Positions 1 to 7,400 of a stretch of DNA of 39,535 nt are shown piece by piece; the first letter of the stretch is position 1; each line of letters opens with the position of its first letter. Origin of the DNA: Youxingia wuxianensis (GTDB lineage: Bacteria > Bacillota > Clostridia > Oscillospirales > Ruminococcaceae); contig NZ_JACRTD010000013.1 in assembly GCF_014385085.1 (NCBI RefSeq), forward strand, positions 1 through 39,535. Direction: 5' to 3'. A program made the position numbers and the translations under genes. A model generated the notes under the pieces. The model was not told the origin of the DNA. It ran no database searches and worked only from the letters and a program-made list of their open reading frames with translations.

Positions 1-65
1 ATTGCTGCTATCGATAAGATGATCAGCAGTCCGTAACAGATGATGTTGCGCATTGTCTTACTCAT
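1..65 (-). CDS. N-terminus of a membrane protein, cut by the window edge
   Basis: Reading leftward from an ATG at 63-65, the first 21 codons give MSKTMRNIICYGLLIILSIAA, a short basic head followed by a hydrophobic stretch. A ribosome site (GAAAGGAG) sits about 7 bases upstream. The pattern fits the first membrane segment of an integral membrane protein. Because it follows a carbohydrate gene cluster on the same strand, a sugar ABC-transporter permease is a reasonable guess, but too little is visible to assign a family. Confidence 0.55.
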   Translation of the reverse strand, partial: MSKTMRNIICYGLLIILSIAA

Positions 66-239
66 GCTTACTCTCCTTTCGTTATACCCTTCCGGATAAC
101 TCTAACTACCTCACACAGCACATTCAAGAACTCGGAAAACCTATGTCTTAACCTACATTTGATTTAAAAGAACAGTCACAGAGGCAAATGCTTAACAGAC
201 AAAGATAAAATCAAAAATTATTAAGCTTCTGCCGCCAGA

Positions 240-962
240 TCAATCTACTCGTATATCAGCAACAAAAGTAACTCTTTTAAAGTTCGTGACCCCAACCGAA
301 TATGCTTTCGGTATTCCACTTTCATCACAGGCCACTTTTCTTTCTAAAATGACCAACGATTCTTCAGGCACCTTAAGATATTCACTTTCATCCGCAGTGG
401 CTTTGCCAATGCTGATCGTGTTGTGGATCTTTAGAAGTTTCAAGTGATACATCTCTTCTAAGATTGAGTAGATGGATTTTTTGCCCAGCTTACAGTTTTC
501 AAGTCCATTACATAAAGAAACAGGTATATAAAAGGTTTCAAAGGTATAAGGTTCATTCTCTATAATATAAAGAGTTTTTATCCGATATACTTCTGTTTCA
601 GCAGGTAAATTAAGATATCTTGTAACCCGGACGTCCGCCCTTTTTATTTTTACGCTGATAATTTTGACCTTAATGGGACCTTCTTCGCCATATCCGGTCC
701 CGGAAGAAGATACAATGTGAGAAATATCCCGTTTTCTTTTTTTGGGGGACACAAAAGTACCGCCGCCATGATAACTATATAATATTCCTTCGTCGCACAT
801 CTTTTTGAGCGCATCTCTTGCGGTCATTCGGCTTACCTTTAAGATATCACAAAAATCCCGCTCTGAAGGAAGTTTATCTCCTGGTTTTAGCCCTTTTTGC
901 TCTATGTATTCTTCAATCCGCTCCACTAGGTCCATGCATATTAAGTTTGAATATTTCCCCAT
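240..962 (-). CDS. GntR-family transcriptional regulator with UTRA domain
   Basis: A 240-residue repressor of the HutC/UTRA subgroup of GntR proteins. Residues about 8-75 form the winged helix (note LPSERDFCDILKVSRMTARDAL and the wing YSYHGGGTFV). Residues about 95-235 form the UTRA ligand domain, whose usual effector is a small sugar or sugar phosphate. The start is fixed by AGGAGGATATC just before the ATG. It lies 215 bases downstream of the catabolic genes and has its own promoter at 1033-1062. It is the natural candidate for control of the cluster upstream. FrlR, NagR and TreR belong to the same subgroup, but the effector cannot be read from the sequence. Confidence 0.93.
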   Translation of the reverse strand: MGKYSNLICMDLVERIEEYIEQKGLKPGDKLPSERDFCDILKVSRMTARDALKKMCDEGILYSYHGGGTFVSPKKRKRDISHIVSSSGTGYGEEGPIKVKIISVKIKRADVRVTRYLNLPAETEVYRIKTLYIIENEPYTFETFYIPVSLCNGLENCKLGKKSIYSILEEMYHLKLLKIHNTISIGKATADESEYLKVPEESLVILERKVACDESGIPKAYSVGVTNFKRVTFVADIRVD

Positions 963-966
963 GATA

Positions 967-1101
967 TCCTCCTGTATATGAGCTGCATATTTAAAAAAAT
1001 CATTTCTGGGATGGTAAATACATTTGATCCTTATTATATCAATCTCTTAAACGTTAAGTAAATATAATACGTAAAAAATTCTGAATGTATATACAGGAGG
1101 A
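967..1101 (-). promoter_or_regulatory. Promoter region of the GntR gene, flanked by a 13-bp inverted repeat
   Basis: Leftward sigma-A promoter: the -10 is TATAAT (complement of 1033-1038). The -35 is TTTACT (1057-1062, 18-bp spacer) or TTACTT (1056-1061, 17-bp spacer). Two perfect 13-bp inverted arms flank it: TCCTCCTGTATAT at 967-979 and ATATACAGGAGGA at 1089-1101. The left arm contains the gene's Shine-Dalgarno sequence. Autoregulation through these arms is plausible but inferred. Confidence 0.6.
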
Positions 1102-1177
1102 GTCACAGCGCTAAATATCAGGTTTTTTCAAAGACATGGGCTTTCAATCATTCTGTTTATGCACAGATGGACTAAAA

Positions 1178-2089
1178 TTATACGCGCATCGCGCCGATTT
1201 CTTCGATAACCTTCTTGAGTTCTTCTTTTACATCCTCGTCCACATCGTTCATTTCAAGAGCCTGCCGGGTATTTTTGGCTACCGGGCCTCCAGTGAAGTT
1301 TTCAGCATAAATGTACGCTGCACTGTTGGGGGCCTTTTTCATAACCAGTCTCAGCTTGAGAATCTTCTGATGCTCTTCTTTGCACTTTTTCCAATCGCCA
1401 GCCAGTCCCGCATTGATTACCGCGTTCATCTGTTCCGGGAAAGGAACGCCCATGAAGGATACCGCGCCTACGCATCCCATGGCCATGTCGCCGAAAGTAG
1501 ATCCGTCACAGCCGCACAGGAAGTCAAAGTCAGGATCTCTTGGTTCTATGTACATCATGGTGTTGAGCAGATGCACTGTGTTACGAGTCGCATCTTTATA
1601 CCCTCTCAGGTTCGGGAAATCTTTTGCAAGCTGTCCCAGAAGTTCTGGGGAGTACAGAGTACCCATTTCACGGCAGTTATAAATATAACAAGGTTTATCG
1701 GTATATTTCAGCAGATCAGCTGTAAAGCTGTATAACGCCTCATCCGTATATTCAAAGAACGGAGGAGCAGTAAAGCAGTACGCGTCAAATTTTCTGCCTT
1801 TATGCATATCCATCAGCTTTTTGCCTTCAGCAACGCTGGTTACATAGATACAAGACATGATTTTCGCGTCTGTGCCTTCACATCTTTTGATAACTTCATC
1901 CAGGATTTGAATTCTTTCTTCAAAAGTCACAGAGTATACTTCTACGCCCAGACCATTTACGAAGAACGCCGGGGTGCCTTTTTCCAGTTGGAAATCAATC
2001 AGATCACCCGTAGTTTTCAGATCCAAAGATCCGTCGTCGTTAAAAGATGCAATGATTTCTGTTACCAGACCAGTAAATAAATGTCCCAT
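1178..2089 (-). CDS. DapA/N-acetylneuraminate-lyase superfamily aldolase or lyase
   Basis: A 303-residue class I aldolase of the dihydrodipicolinate synthase / N-acetylneuraminate lyase superfamily (TIM barrel, Schiff-base chemistry). The Schiff-base lysine is Lys165 in LRGYKDATRN, and the conserved tyrosine is Tyr137 in CYIYNCRE, where DapA has YNVP. Family members cleave or form 2-keto-acids, for example KDG or sialic acid to pyruvate plus an aldehyde. The start has AGGAGGATATATA before the ATG. It is the last gene of the catabolic run, 24 bases after the third kinase. It is unlikely to be the lysine-biosynthesis enzyme because of its setting among sugar kinases and its diverged YNCR motif. 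The substrate is unknown. Confidence 0.85.
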   Translation of the reverse strand: MGHLFTGLVTEIIASFNDDGSLDLKTTGDLIDFQLEKGTPAFFVNGLGVEVYSVTFEERIQILDEVIKRCEGTDAKIMSCIYVTSVAEGKKLMDMHKGRKFDAYCFTAPPFFEYTDEALYSFTADLLKYTDKPCYIYNCREMGTLYSPELLGQLAKDFPNLRGYKDATRNTVHLLNTMMYIEPRDPDFDFLCGCDGSTFGDMAMGCVGAVSFMGVPFPEQMNAVINAGLAGDWKKCKEEHQKILKLRLVMKKAPNSAAYIYAENFTGGPVAKNTRQALEMNDVDEDVKEELKKVIEEIGAMRV

Positions 2090-2113
2090 TATATATCCTC
2101 CTTAAATTAAATC

Positions 2114-3067
2114 TTACAGTAAATCGGCTCTGCCGAGATCGGTAAAGATTTTTTCAATCTGTTCTTTTTTGGGATAGCAAGCCAAAGAACCAGGCTGGGT
2201 TACCAGGTATGCACAATATACGCTGGCCCATTCCATTGCCTCCCGCATAGTCTTTCCAAGCGCCAGGTTATAAACTACTGTAGCCAAGAAACCGTCGCCC
2301 GCGCCAATTTGGTCAACCATTTTTACCTTGGTAGGAGCTACTTTCCAGTTGCCTTCTTCAGTAACCGCTACGCTGCCGTCCTCGCCTAAAGTAACCATGA
2401 CGTTCTTACATTTATATTTGTCGCGCAGTTTCTGGGCCGCGGCCATGTAATCATCAATTTCTGTATCTTTGGGCAGGCCCAACAAGATTTTTACTTCTGT
2501 TTCATTGATTACCAGAATATCCAGATAAGGCATTTCCGGCAAAATAGTATCGTCCTGCATAGGGCTTGCATTAAGAACGGTAGTCATTCCCATTTCTTTG
2601 CCCTTTTTACAGGCGTACAGAGCGCTGTCGATAGCAACACCGAAACCGGCGATCAAATATCTGGCGCCTTCAAACGCCGGCAGATGCTCGTCAATTTCCG
2701 GGATCTGGATATTATGAGCGTCATCATCAAAATCCAGATTTAAGTTGTTCCCATCTTCCGCTAAGATGCAAATTCCCAGATCGGTGGATACGTTTGGATC
2801 CAGCCAGTAGTGGCTGATGTCAACACCAGCTTCTCCCATCCATTTTTCACCCAGCTTGCCGCCTTCGTCCACGCCGGCTTTGCCGCAGAAAGCAACCTTG
2901 CCGCCCAATCTGGCGATTGCTACCGCCATATTGGTTCCTTTACCTGCGTCCTCTTCAAAATGACGATTCCAGCATTTTGCGGTTTCGCCCACTACCGGGA
3001 TCTTTTTTACGTTACAATATTCGCCAAGGCCATGCGCATTTACTACTACTACATCTACTTTACTCAA
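2114..3067 (-). CDS. PfkB-family sugar kinase, third tandem copy (TTG start)
   Basis: A 317-residue ribokinase/PfkB-family kinase. The catalytic base is Asp258 in DQIGAGDGF. The substrate-side glycine motif is DAGKGTN at 40-46, against GGKGxN in most members. Such enzymes phosphorylate sugars with ATP; FrlD, KdgK and ribokinase are relatives. The start is TTG (complement of 3065-3067), preceded by GGGAGG about 11 bases away. A nearer ATG upstream leads straight to a stop. It is clearly related to the two kinases before it but more diverged (LNASPMQDD where they have LNPSPL). It probably acts in the same pathway on a different isomer or as a partner subunit; both are inferences. Confidence 0.9.
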   Translation of the reverse strand: MSKVDVVVVNAHGLGEYCNVKKIPVVGETAKCWNRHFEEDAGKGTNMAVAIARLGGKVAFCGKAGVDEGGKLGEKWMGEAGVDISHYWLDPNVSTDLGICILAEDGNNLNLDFDDDAHNIQIPEIDEHLPAFEGARYLIAGFGVAIDSALYACKKGKEMGMTTVLNASPMQDDTILPEMPYLDILVINETEVKILLGLPKDTEIDDYMAAAQKLRDKYKCKNVMVTLGEDGSVAVTEEGNWKVAPTKVKMVDQIGAGDGFLATVVYNLALGKTMREAMEWASVYCAYLVTQPGSLACYPKKEQIEKIFTDLGRADLL

Positions 3068-3099
3068 TTTTCCATAGACCTCCCTATTCTTCGTAACTT

Positions 3100-4032
3100 T
3101 TATTTAAAAAACTCATCTAACTGCTTCATGGTAGGATAAACTCCCGCCGTACCCTCATGGGACACTACATAGGCCGCATAACGGCTGGCCCATGTCATCG
3201 CGTCTTTCATATTTTTGCCTTGGGTTAGACACCAGATAAACGCAGACAGGAAACCGTCGCCCGCACCGCACTGATCAATGCAGTCAGCCGGATAAACCGC
3301 TGTTTCCCATTCCCCTTCCTCGGTAACCGCCATACTGCCGTCGCCGCCCAGGGTAATGATCACGTTGGGGGTATGATATCTTTCCCTGATCGCACGGGCC
3401 GCCTCAAACATATCCAAATCCTCATCTGTTGGTTTTCCCAGCATAATCTTGGCTTCGGTTTCGTTGATAAACAGCATATCTACATAGGAAAGATCCCCTA
3501 GGTCCGTCCCTTCTTCCAACGGGCTGGGATTGAGCACCGTGGTCATGCCCAGTTCCTTGCCTAACCTAGCGGCATAGAGGGAAACCTCTTCCGGCACCTC
3601 AAATCCGGTTACCAGATATTTAACGCCGCTGAACTGACGGAGGTGTTCATCCAGTTCCGGAATATTGATGGAATCTTCCCCGTCCTCAAAATTGAGAATC
3701 ATGTTGTTGCCGTCTTCCGCGATGATACACAGCCCTAACCCTGTGGAGATATTGGGGTCCATCCAGTAATGGGACAGATCCGCTCCCGCGTCTCCCATCC
3801 ATTTCTTACCTAAACGTCCGCCTTCATCATCGCCGGCTTTTCCTACAAACGCTACCTTCCCGCCTAATTTTGCAATAGCAATCGCTACATTGGTGCCTTT
3901 TCCGCCGTCCTCTTCAAAGTGACGGTTCCAGCATTTGGCGGTTTCACCCACCACTGGGATTTTTTTCACGTTGCAGTATTCTCCGACTCCATGGCCGTTT
4001 ACAACAATTACATCAACTTGATTTTGAGCCAT
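3100..4032 (-). CDS. PfkB-family sugar kinase, second tandem copy
   Basis: A 310-residue PfkB kinase. The start chosen is the ATG at 4032 (MAQNQVDVIV), because GAGGTG stands six bases before it; a GTG three codons upstream is less likely. It carries EDGGKGTN near residue 42 and the catalytic DQCGAGDGF with the aspartate near residue 259. It is the closest relative of the kinase gene just upstream: long stretches such as DLGDLSYVDMLFINETEAKI are identical, which shows a tandem duplication. This copy alone keeps the usual GGKG form of the substrate motif; the other two have AGKG. Fructoselysine or a related ketosamine is one possible substrate, judged from the FrlC-like neighbour. Confidence 0.92.
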   Translation of the reverse strand: MAQNQVDVIVVNGHGVGEYCNVKKIPVVGETAKCWNRHFEEDGGKGTNVAIAIAKLGGKVAFVGKAGDDEGGRLGKKWMGDAGADLSHYWMDPNISTGLGLCIIAEDGNNMILNFEDGEDSINIPELDEHLRQFSGVKYLVTGFEVPEEVSLYAARLGKELGMTTVLNPSPLEEGTDLGDLSYVDMLFINETEAKIMLGKPTDEDLDMFEAARAIRERYHTPNVIITLGGDGSMAVTEEGEWETAVYPADCIDQCGAGDGFLSAFIWCLTQGKNMKDAMTWASRYAAYVVSHEGTAGVYPTMKQLDEFFK

Positions 4033-4068
4033 TCCATTCACCTCGCCCTGTCGTTATTTTATAGGCTC

Positions 4069-4998
4069 TTATTTAAAGAACTCTTCCAGCTGTTCATGGG
4101 TCGGGTAAACGCAGATCGTACCCGTATGGGATACGATATACGCTGCATACCGGCTAGCCCATGTCATCGCGTCCTTCATGGATTTGCCTTGGGTCAGGCA
4201 CCAGATAAACGCAGACAGGAAACCATCGCCCGCGCCGCACTGATCAATACATTTAGCCGGATAAACCGCCGTCTCCCATTCTCCTTCTTCCGTCACTGCC
4301 AGGCTGCCGTCGCTGCCCAGTGTCATAATGACGTTAGGAGTGTGGTATCTGTCACGGATATCTCTTGCTGCCTGCATCAGATCGCAATCCTGATCGGTAG
4401 GAAGGCCCAGCATAATCTTAGCTTCCGTTTCATTGATAAACAGCATATCCACGTAAGAAAGATCTCCCAAGTCCGTTCCTTCATCCAGGGGGCTTGGATT
4501 AAGAACTACCTTCATTCCCAATTCCTTGCCCTTTTTTGCCGCGTGCAGGGAAGTTTCTATCGGGATTTCAAATCCGGTTACCAGATATTTGGCATCCTTG
4601 CACTGTGGCAGGTGCTCATCCAATTCTGGAATAGTGATTGCATTTGCATCGTCATCAAAGTTTAAAATCATGTTGTTTCCGTCTTCTGCAATAATGCAAA
4701 GACCTAAGTTGGTCACAACATTAGGGTCCATGATGTAATGGGTCAGGTCCACGCCTGCGTCGCCCATCCATTTTTTCCCCAGCTCGCCGCCTTCGTCCAC
4801 GCCGGCTTTCCCTACAAACGCGGTTTTGCCGCCTAATTTTGCAATAGCCGCGGAAACGTTGGTGCCTTTGCCCGCATCCTCTTCAAAGTGGCGGTTCCAG
4901 CATTTGGCGGTCTCGCCTACTACCGGGATCTTTTTCACGTTGCAGTACTCGCCTAAACCGTGTCCGTTAACTACTACAACATCTATATTTGAAGCCAT
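4069..4998 (-). CDS. PfkB-family sugar kinase, first tandem copy
   Basis: A 309-residue PfkB kinase with DAGKGTN at 41-47 and catalytic Asp258 in DQCGAGDGF. It is the first of three adjacent kinase genes read leftward; gaps between the three are only 32-36 bases, so they are almost surely co-transcribed. AGGAG lies about 13 bases before the ATG. N-terminal hallmarks shared by all three are GEYCNVKKIPVVGETAKCWN and DGNN near residue 106. It phosphorylates a sugar or sugar derivative by family. Why three copies are kept is not explained by the sequence. Confidence 0.92.
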   Translation of the reverse strand: MASNIDVVVVNGHGLGEYCNVKKIPVVGETAKCWNRHFEEDAGKGTNVSAAIAKLGGKTAFVGKAGVDEGGELGKKWMGDAGVDLTHYIMDPNVVTNLGLCIIAEDGNNMILNFDDDANAITIPELDEHLPQCKDAKYLVTGFEIPIETSLHAAKKGKELGMKVVLNPSPLDEGTDLGDLSYVDMLFINETEAKIMLGLPTDQDCDLMQAARDIRDRYHTPNVIMTLGSDGSLAVTEEGEWETAVYPAKCIDQCGAGDGFLSAFIWCLTQGKSMKDAMTWASRYAAYIVSHTGTICVYPTHEQLEEFFK

Positions 4999-5043
4999 TT
5001 TTCCATTTCTCTCCTTTTCTAATATGCTGAGGGTCCGCTGGAA

Positions 5044-5925
5044 TTAGTCTTCCAGCGGAGGCTCTACACTGTTCGGATCTGCGAATACCATCACTTCCGG
5101 AACATATTTCGGGAAGAGGGTCGCAGGATACTCAACCGTAGGTTCACTGAACATCAGAACACGAATAGAGGTGCGTTTCCAAGAACCGGTAGTTACTAAG
5201 AAAATCGCCCGTTTCGCAGTCAGCATGGATTTAAAGCCCATGGTGATCGCCATTGGGGGGATGTTATGAGTCAAACCACCCATATCGCGCTCACTCAGAG
5301 AAATAATGGTATCTTCATTCAAATGTACAATTCTGGTTTTGGAATTGGCATAATCTTCTACACTGATAGTAGCATAAGGAGAAGTAGGCGCTTCGCAGAA
5401 AGCCACCAGGCCCTTATATCCCAGGCCGCCGATTAGGGTATCGATCCCGCCCAGTTCCTCTACTTTCTTATCAATGAAATCAATATCATTGATGCGGGGG
5501 AAGAAGCGGTGGTCCTCAGGAATGTTAAGTTCCGGATCGATCTTACCATAAAAATCAGCCAGCATGTTGCCTTCCAGGCTGTAATAATCGTTTTGTACCG
5601 GATAGGGCCGTCCCTGCCAATCCAGGAAGTCATCCATATGGAACACATATACGTTCTTTAAGCTGATACGCTCTTTATTAACTCTCTCAGCAAAAGTAAC
5701 ATACTGCCCCATAGGCCCTGCCGGCAGCACCCATTTCGTGGGCTTGCCCGCCTTGTTGTTGGCGATAACCTCGTCCGCCATCATGTTGCCAACTTCTACA
5801 GGAGCGTCGGCTTTGTTTTCAAAAATTTTCAGCTTAATCTTGCTGTCCGGATGATTTTCCAGCTGATCAGCAGGAATTCTACACCACTCATATAATTTTT
5901 TTGGATCCATTGTAGAACATGCCAT
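5044..5925 (-). CDS. NagB-like (glucosamine-6-phosphate isomerase family) protein with an altered active site
   Basis: A 293-residue protein of the NagB / 6-phosphogluconolactonase fold. It keeps the phosphate-loop region (VLPAGPMGQYVTF, about 66-78), the HMDDF segment (Asp98, matching NagB Asp72) and GGLGYKGLVAFCEAP at 166-180. In true NagB that last motif reads GxDGHIAFNEP. Here the catalytic Asp141 is replaced by Lys171 and His143 by Leu173, while the glutamate (Glu178) remains. Classical glucosamine-6-phosphate deaminase activity is therefore doubtful. In this cluster it could act on a phosphorylated ketosamine, taking the place of the SIS-domain deglycase FrlB, but that is inference. It reads into the kinases 45 bases later. 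Confidence 0.8.
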   Translation of the reverse strand: MACSTMDPKKLYEWCRIPADQLENHPDSKIKLKIFENKADAPVEVGNMMADEVIANNKAGKPTKWVLPAGPMGQYVTFAERVNKERISLKNVYVFHMDDFLDWQGRPYPVQNDYYSLEGNMLADFYGKIDPELNIPEDHRFFPRINDIDFIDKKVEELGGIDTLIGGLGYKGLVAFCEAPTSPYATISVEDYANSKTRIVHLNEDTIISLSERDMGGLTHNIPPMAITMGFKSMLTAKRAIFLVTTGSWKRTSIRVLMFSEPTVEYPATLFPKYVPEVMVFADPNSVEPPLED

Positions 5926-6134
5926 ACTTACTATCCCCTTATCATTTTTATTATTTTAACAAATTACGAAAGAAAAAGAAAGGTTATAAGTGAACATTAA
6001 TTTACGAATATTTTTGTTTACTTTTCCTTTTTCTTAATGATAATTACGTTTCTTAGTGCCTTTGGGGCAATACCCGGTTGGGTACCGCCCTTGCCGGCAC
6101 CTATAACTTACTTTTCATTAATCACTATGTACGC
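5926..6134. other. 209-bp intergenic gap with a structured hairpin
   Basis: The gap between the epimerase stop and the NagB-like start is much wider than the other gaps in the operon. It holds a long imperfect hairpin: outer arms GTGCC (6056-6060) and GGCAC (6096-6100), inner 11-bp arms at 6065-6075 and 6080-6090 with G-U pairs on the leftward transcript, and a 4-base loop. There is no T-run after it in either direction, so it is not an ordinary terminator. The rest is AT-rich. I see no gene and no convincing second promoter. Confidence 0.6.
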
Positions 6135-6974
6135 TTATTTATCCGCAGCGATTTCTGCCTGCAGCTCCCGGATCATACGAACCGCTTTTTTATTAAAGAG
6201 GATCGGATCCATACGATATTCTTCAAAATGCTCTAAGCTGCAGTAGCCTTCATAACCGTATCCCTCGATCATCTCCAGGATTTCACGGAAAGGCATATCT
6301 CCGTCGCCTGCCATCAGATGGTCTTCTCCGTCAATATGACCGTCCACCAGGTGCAGGTGATGCATATCTTTGCCTAATTTTTCAAAATATTCCGAAGGCG
6401 GCTCCGCATTGGTGATAGCAGCTACCAGGTCAAGCATTCCTTTTACGTTGGGGGAATTTACCGCTCTTCTGGTTCTAACAATATCATCCGAGGTGATGAT
6501 CATACTGCTTTCCCAAGGGGTAACTGTTTCTAAAACGATAGTGGCGTTCACTTTTTCCGCATGTTCCGCCAATTCGGTAAGACCGTCGATCATCATTTTC
6601 CATTTGTCATCCACGTCTCTGCCAAATCCCGGATGTCCCGGAGCCATAACCATAAAGTTGCCCGCGCCCATGGCGGCAGTCATTTCCAAAGCGGTTTTAA
6701 AGTATTCGATACTTTCTTTTCTCCAATCGGCTCTTTCATACATAATATTGTATGGATGAGGCGCCTGATAGGGCTCAAAGCCGATAATCGGCATTTTATA
6801 ATCTTTGGATAGTTTCATCAAATTTACAATATCGCCGTTTTTCAGGTCAGGCGCATACGCATGGGGGCGGATACCACAGATCTCAATCCCCTCAAATCCG
6901 CATTCAGCAGCTAATTCAAAGGATTTTTCCAGGGGGTACATAGACATACTTCCGGTAAAAAATGACAGTTTCAT
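6135..6974 (-). CDS. FrlC-like sugar/ketosamine 3-epimerase (AP-endonuclease-2 TIM barrel)
   Basis: A 279-residue TIM-barrel isomerase resembling E. coli FrlC (fructoselysine 3-epimerase). Shared stretches include GIRPHAYAPDLK (FrlC has GRPHAFAPDLK), KMPIIGFEPY, PYNIMY and a YEGYCSLE C-terminal motif. The metal ligands of this family are all present: Glu149 (VLETVTPWES), Asp182 (GMLDLVAA), His208 (HLHLVDG) and Glu248 (CSLEHF). The start follows AAAAGGAGCG. It is the first gene of the leftward cluster, directly behind the promoter at 7061-7089. FrlC interconverts psicoselysine and fructoselysine; D-psicose/tagatose epimerases share the fold, so the exact substrate is open. Confidence 0.85.
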   Translation of the reverse strand: MKLSFFTGSMSMYPLEKSFELAAECGFEGIEICGIRPHAYAPDLKNGDIVNLMKLSKDYKMPIIGFEPYQAPHPYNIMYERADWRKESIEYFKTALEMTAAMGAGNFMVMAPGHPGFGRDVDDKWKMMIDGLTELAEHAEKVNATIVLETVTPWESSMIITSDDIVRTRRAVNSPNVKGMLDLVAAITNAEPPSEYFEKLGKDMHHLHLVDGHIDGEDHLMAGDGDMPFREILEMIEGYGYEGYCSLEHFEEYRMDPILFNKKAVRMIRELQAEIAADK

Positions 6975-7054
6975 CTCTTTCGCTCCTTTTCTTGGTGTTA
7001 CATTATGGTTTGTAAAGTCGTTGGAAGCTTCCTTGGACCAATGATTACCTTACA

Positions 7055-7113
7055 TATACCATTTTAACAGTGAAATTTTTCATAGTCAACATGTTTTTTA
7101 AATATCTATACCA
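7055..7113 (-). promoter_or_regulatory. Sigma-A promoter of the epimerase-kinase operon with TGGTATA boxes
   Basis: Leftward promoter: -35 TTGACT (complement of 7084-7089), 17-bp spacer, -10 TAAAAT (complement of 7061-7066). One TGGTATA box (complement of 7055-7061) touches the end of the -10. A second (complement of 7107-7113, within AAAGTGGTATAGATATT) lies upstream of the -35. TGGTATAGAT resembles operators of HutC-type GntR repressors such as NagR, so these are likely sites for the GntR protein at 240-962. Confidence 0.75.
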
Positions 7114-7400
7114 CTTTATCTTTTTACCAAAGTCCGTTTTCGTGTAATTCGCACAAATTTTTTTACCAAGATATCTCTTTTTAGGAGATTTGACGAAAAA
7201 AAGAAAGTGCCGCAAACCTGCATTTAAAGCAGGTTTGCGGCACTTTTTCTTCTGTAAAAGCGCTAAAAAAGCATCGCCGTCCGGCCTAAAAGTTTGGTAC
7301 ATTTGTATATCGATGCTCATCAACTTCTTAATATAACTATACCACTTTTAAAAAGCATCCCAAATGCACACTGGATTATCTAAATTGGTATAGTTATTTC
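7114..7400. other. Intergenic region between the nadE stop and the operon promoter
   Basis: It contains the terminator at 7204-7246 and two further TGGTATA boxes (7338-7344 and 7386-7392) that form a 12-bp inverted repeat, 7333-7344 with 7386-7397. The 12-mer CTATACCACTTT is present both at 7337-7348 and at 7106-7117. A leftward open frame beginning at 7323 runs through the terminator stem and has no ribosome site, so I do not call a gene. Confidence 0.6.
7204..7246. terminator. Strong bidirectional terminator after nadE
   Basis: Perfect 18-bp stem (7204-7221 with 7229-7246) with a 7-base loop. It is T-rich on the right for rightward reading and has a T-run in the complement of 7193-7203 for leftward reading. 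It ends the NAD synthetase transcript. Confidence 0.9.

Noticed and set aside
1178..2089. Calling this gene dapA
   Set aside because: Family membership is clear, but the sugar-catabolic setting and changed YNVP motif argue against dihydrodipicolinate synthase.
2114..4998. Triplicated kinases as an assembly artefact
   Set aside because: The three copies differ throughout, including start codons, ribosome sites and glycine motifs.
5044..5925. Calling this gene nagB
   Set aside because: Two catalytic residues of glucosamine-6-phosphate deaminase are replaced, so the symbol would claim an activity the sequence does not support.
6056..6100. Known riboswitch or intrinsic terminator
   Set aside because: There is no T-run in either direction and I recognise no conserved riboswitch core.
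7045..7323. Leftward 92-codon open frame after nadE
   Set aside because: It runs straight through an 18-bp terminator stem and the operon promoter, has no ribosome site and resembles no protein.
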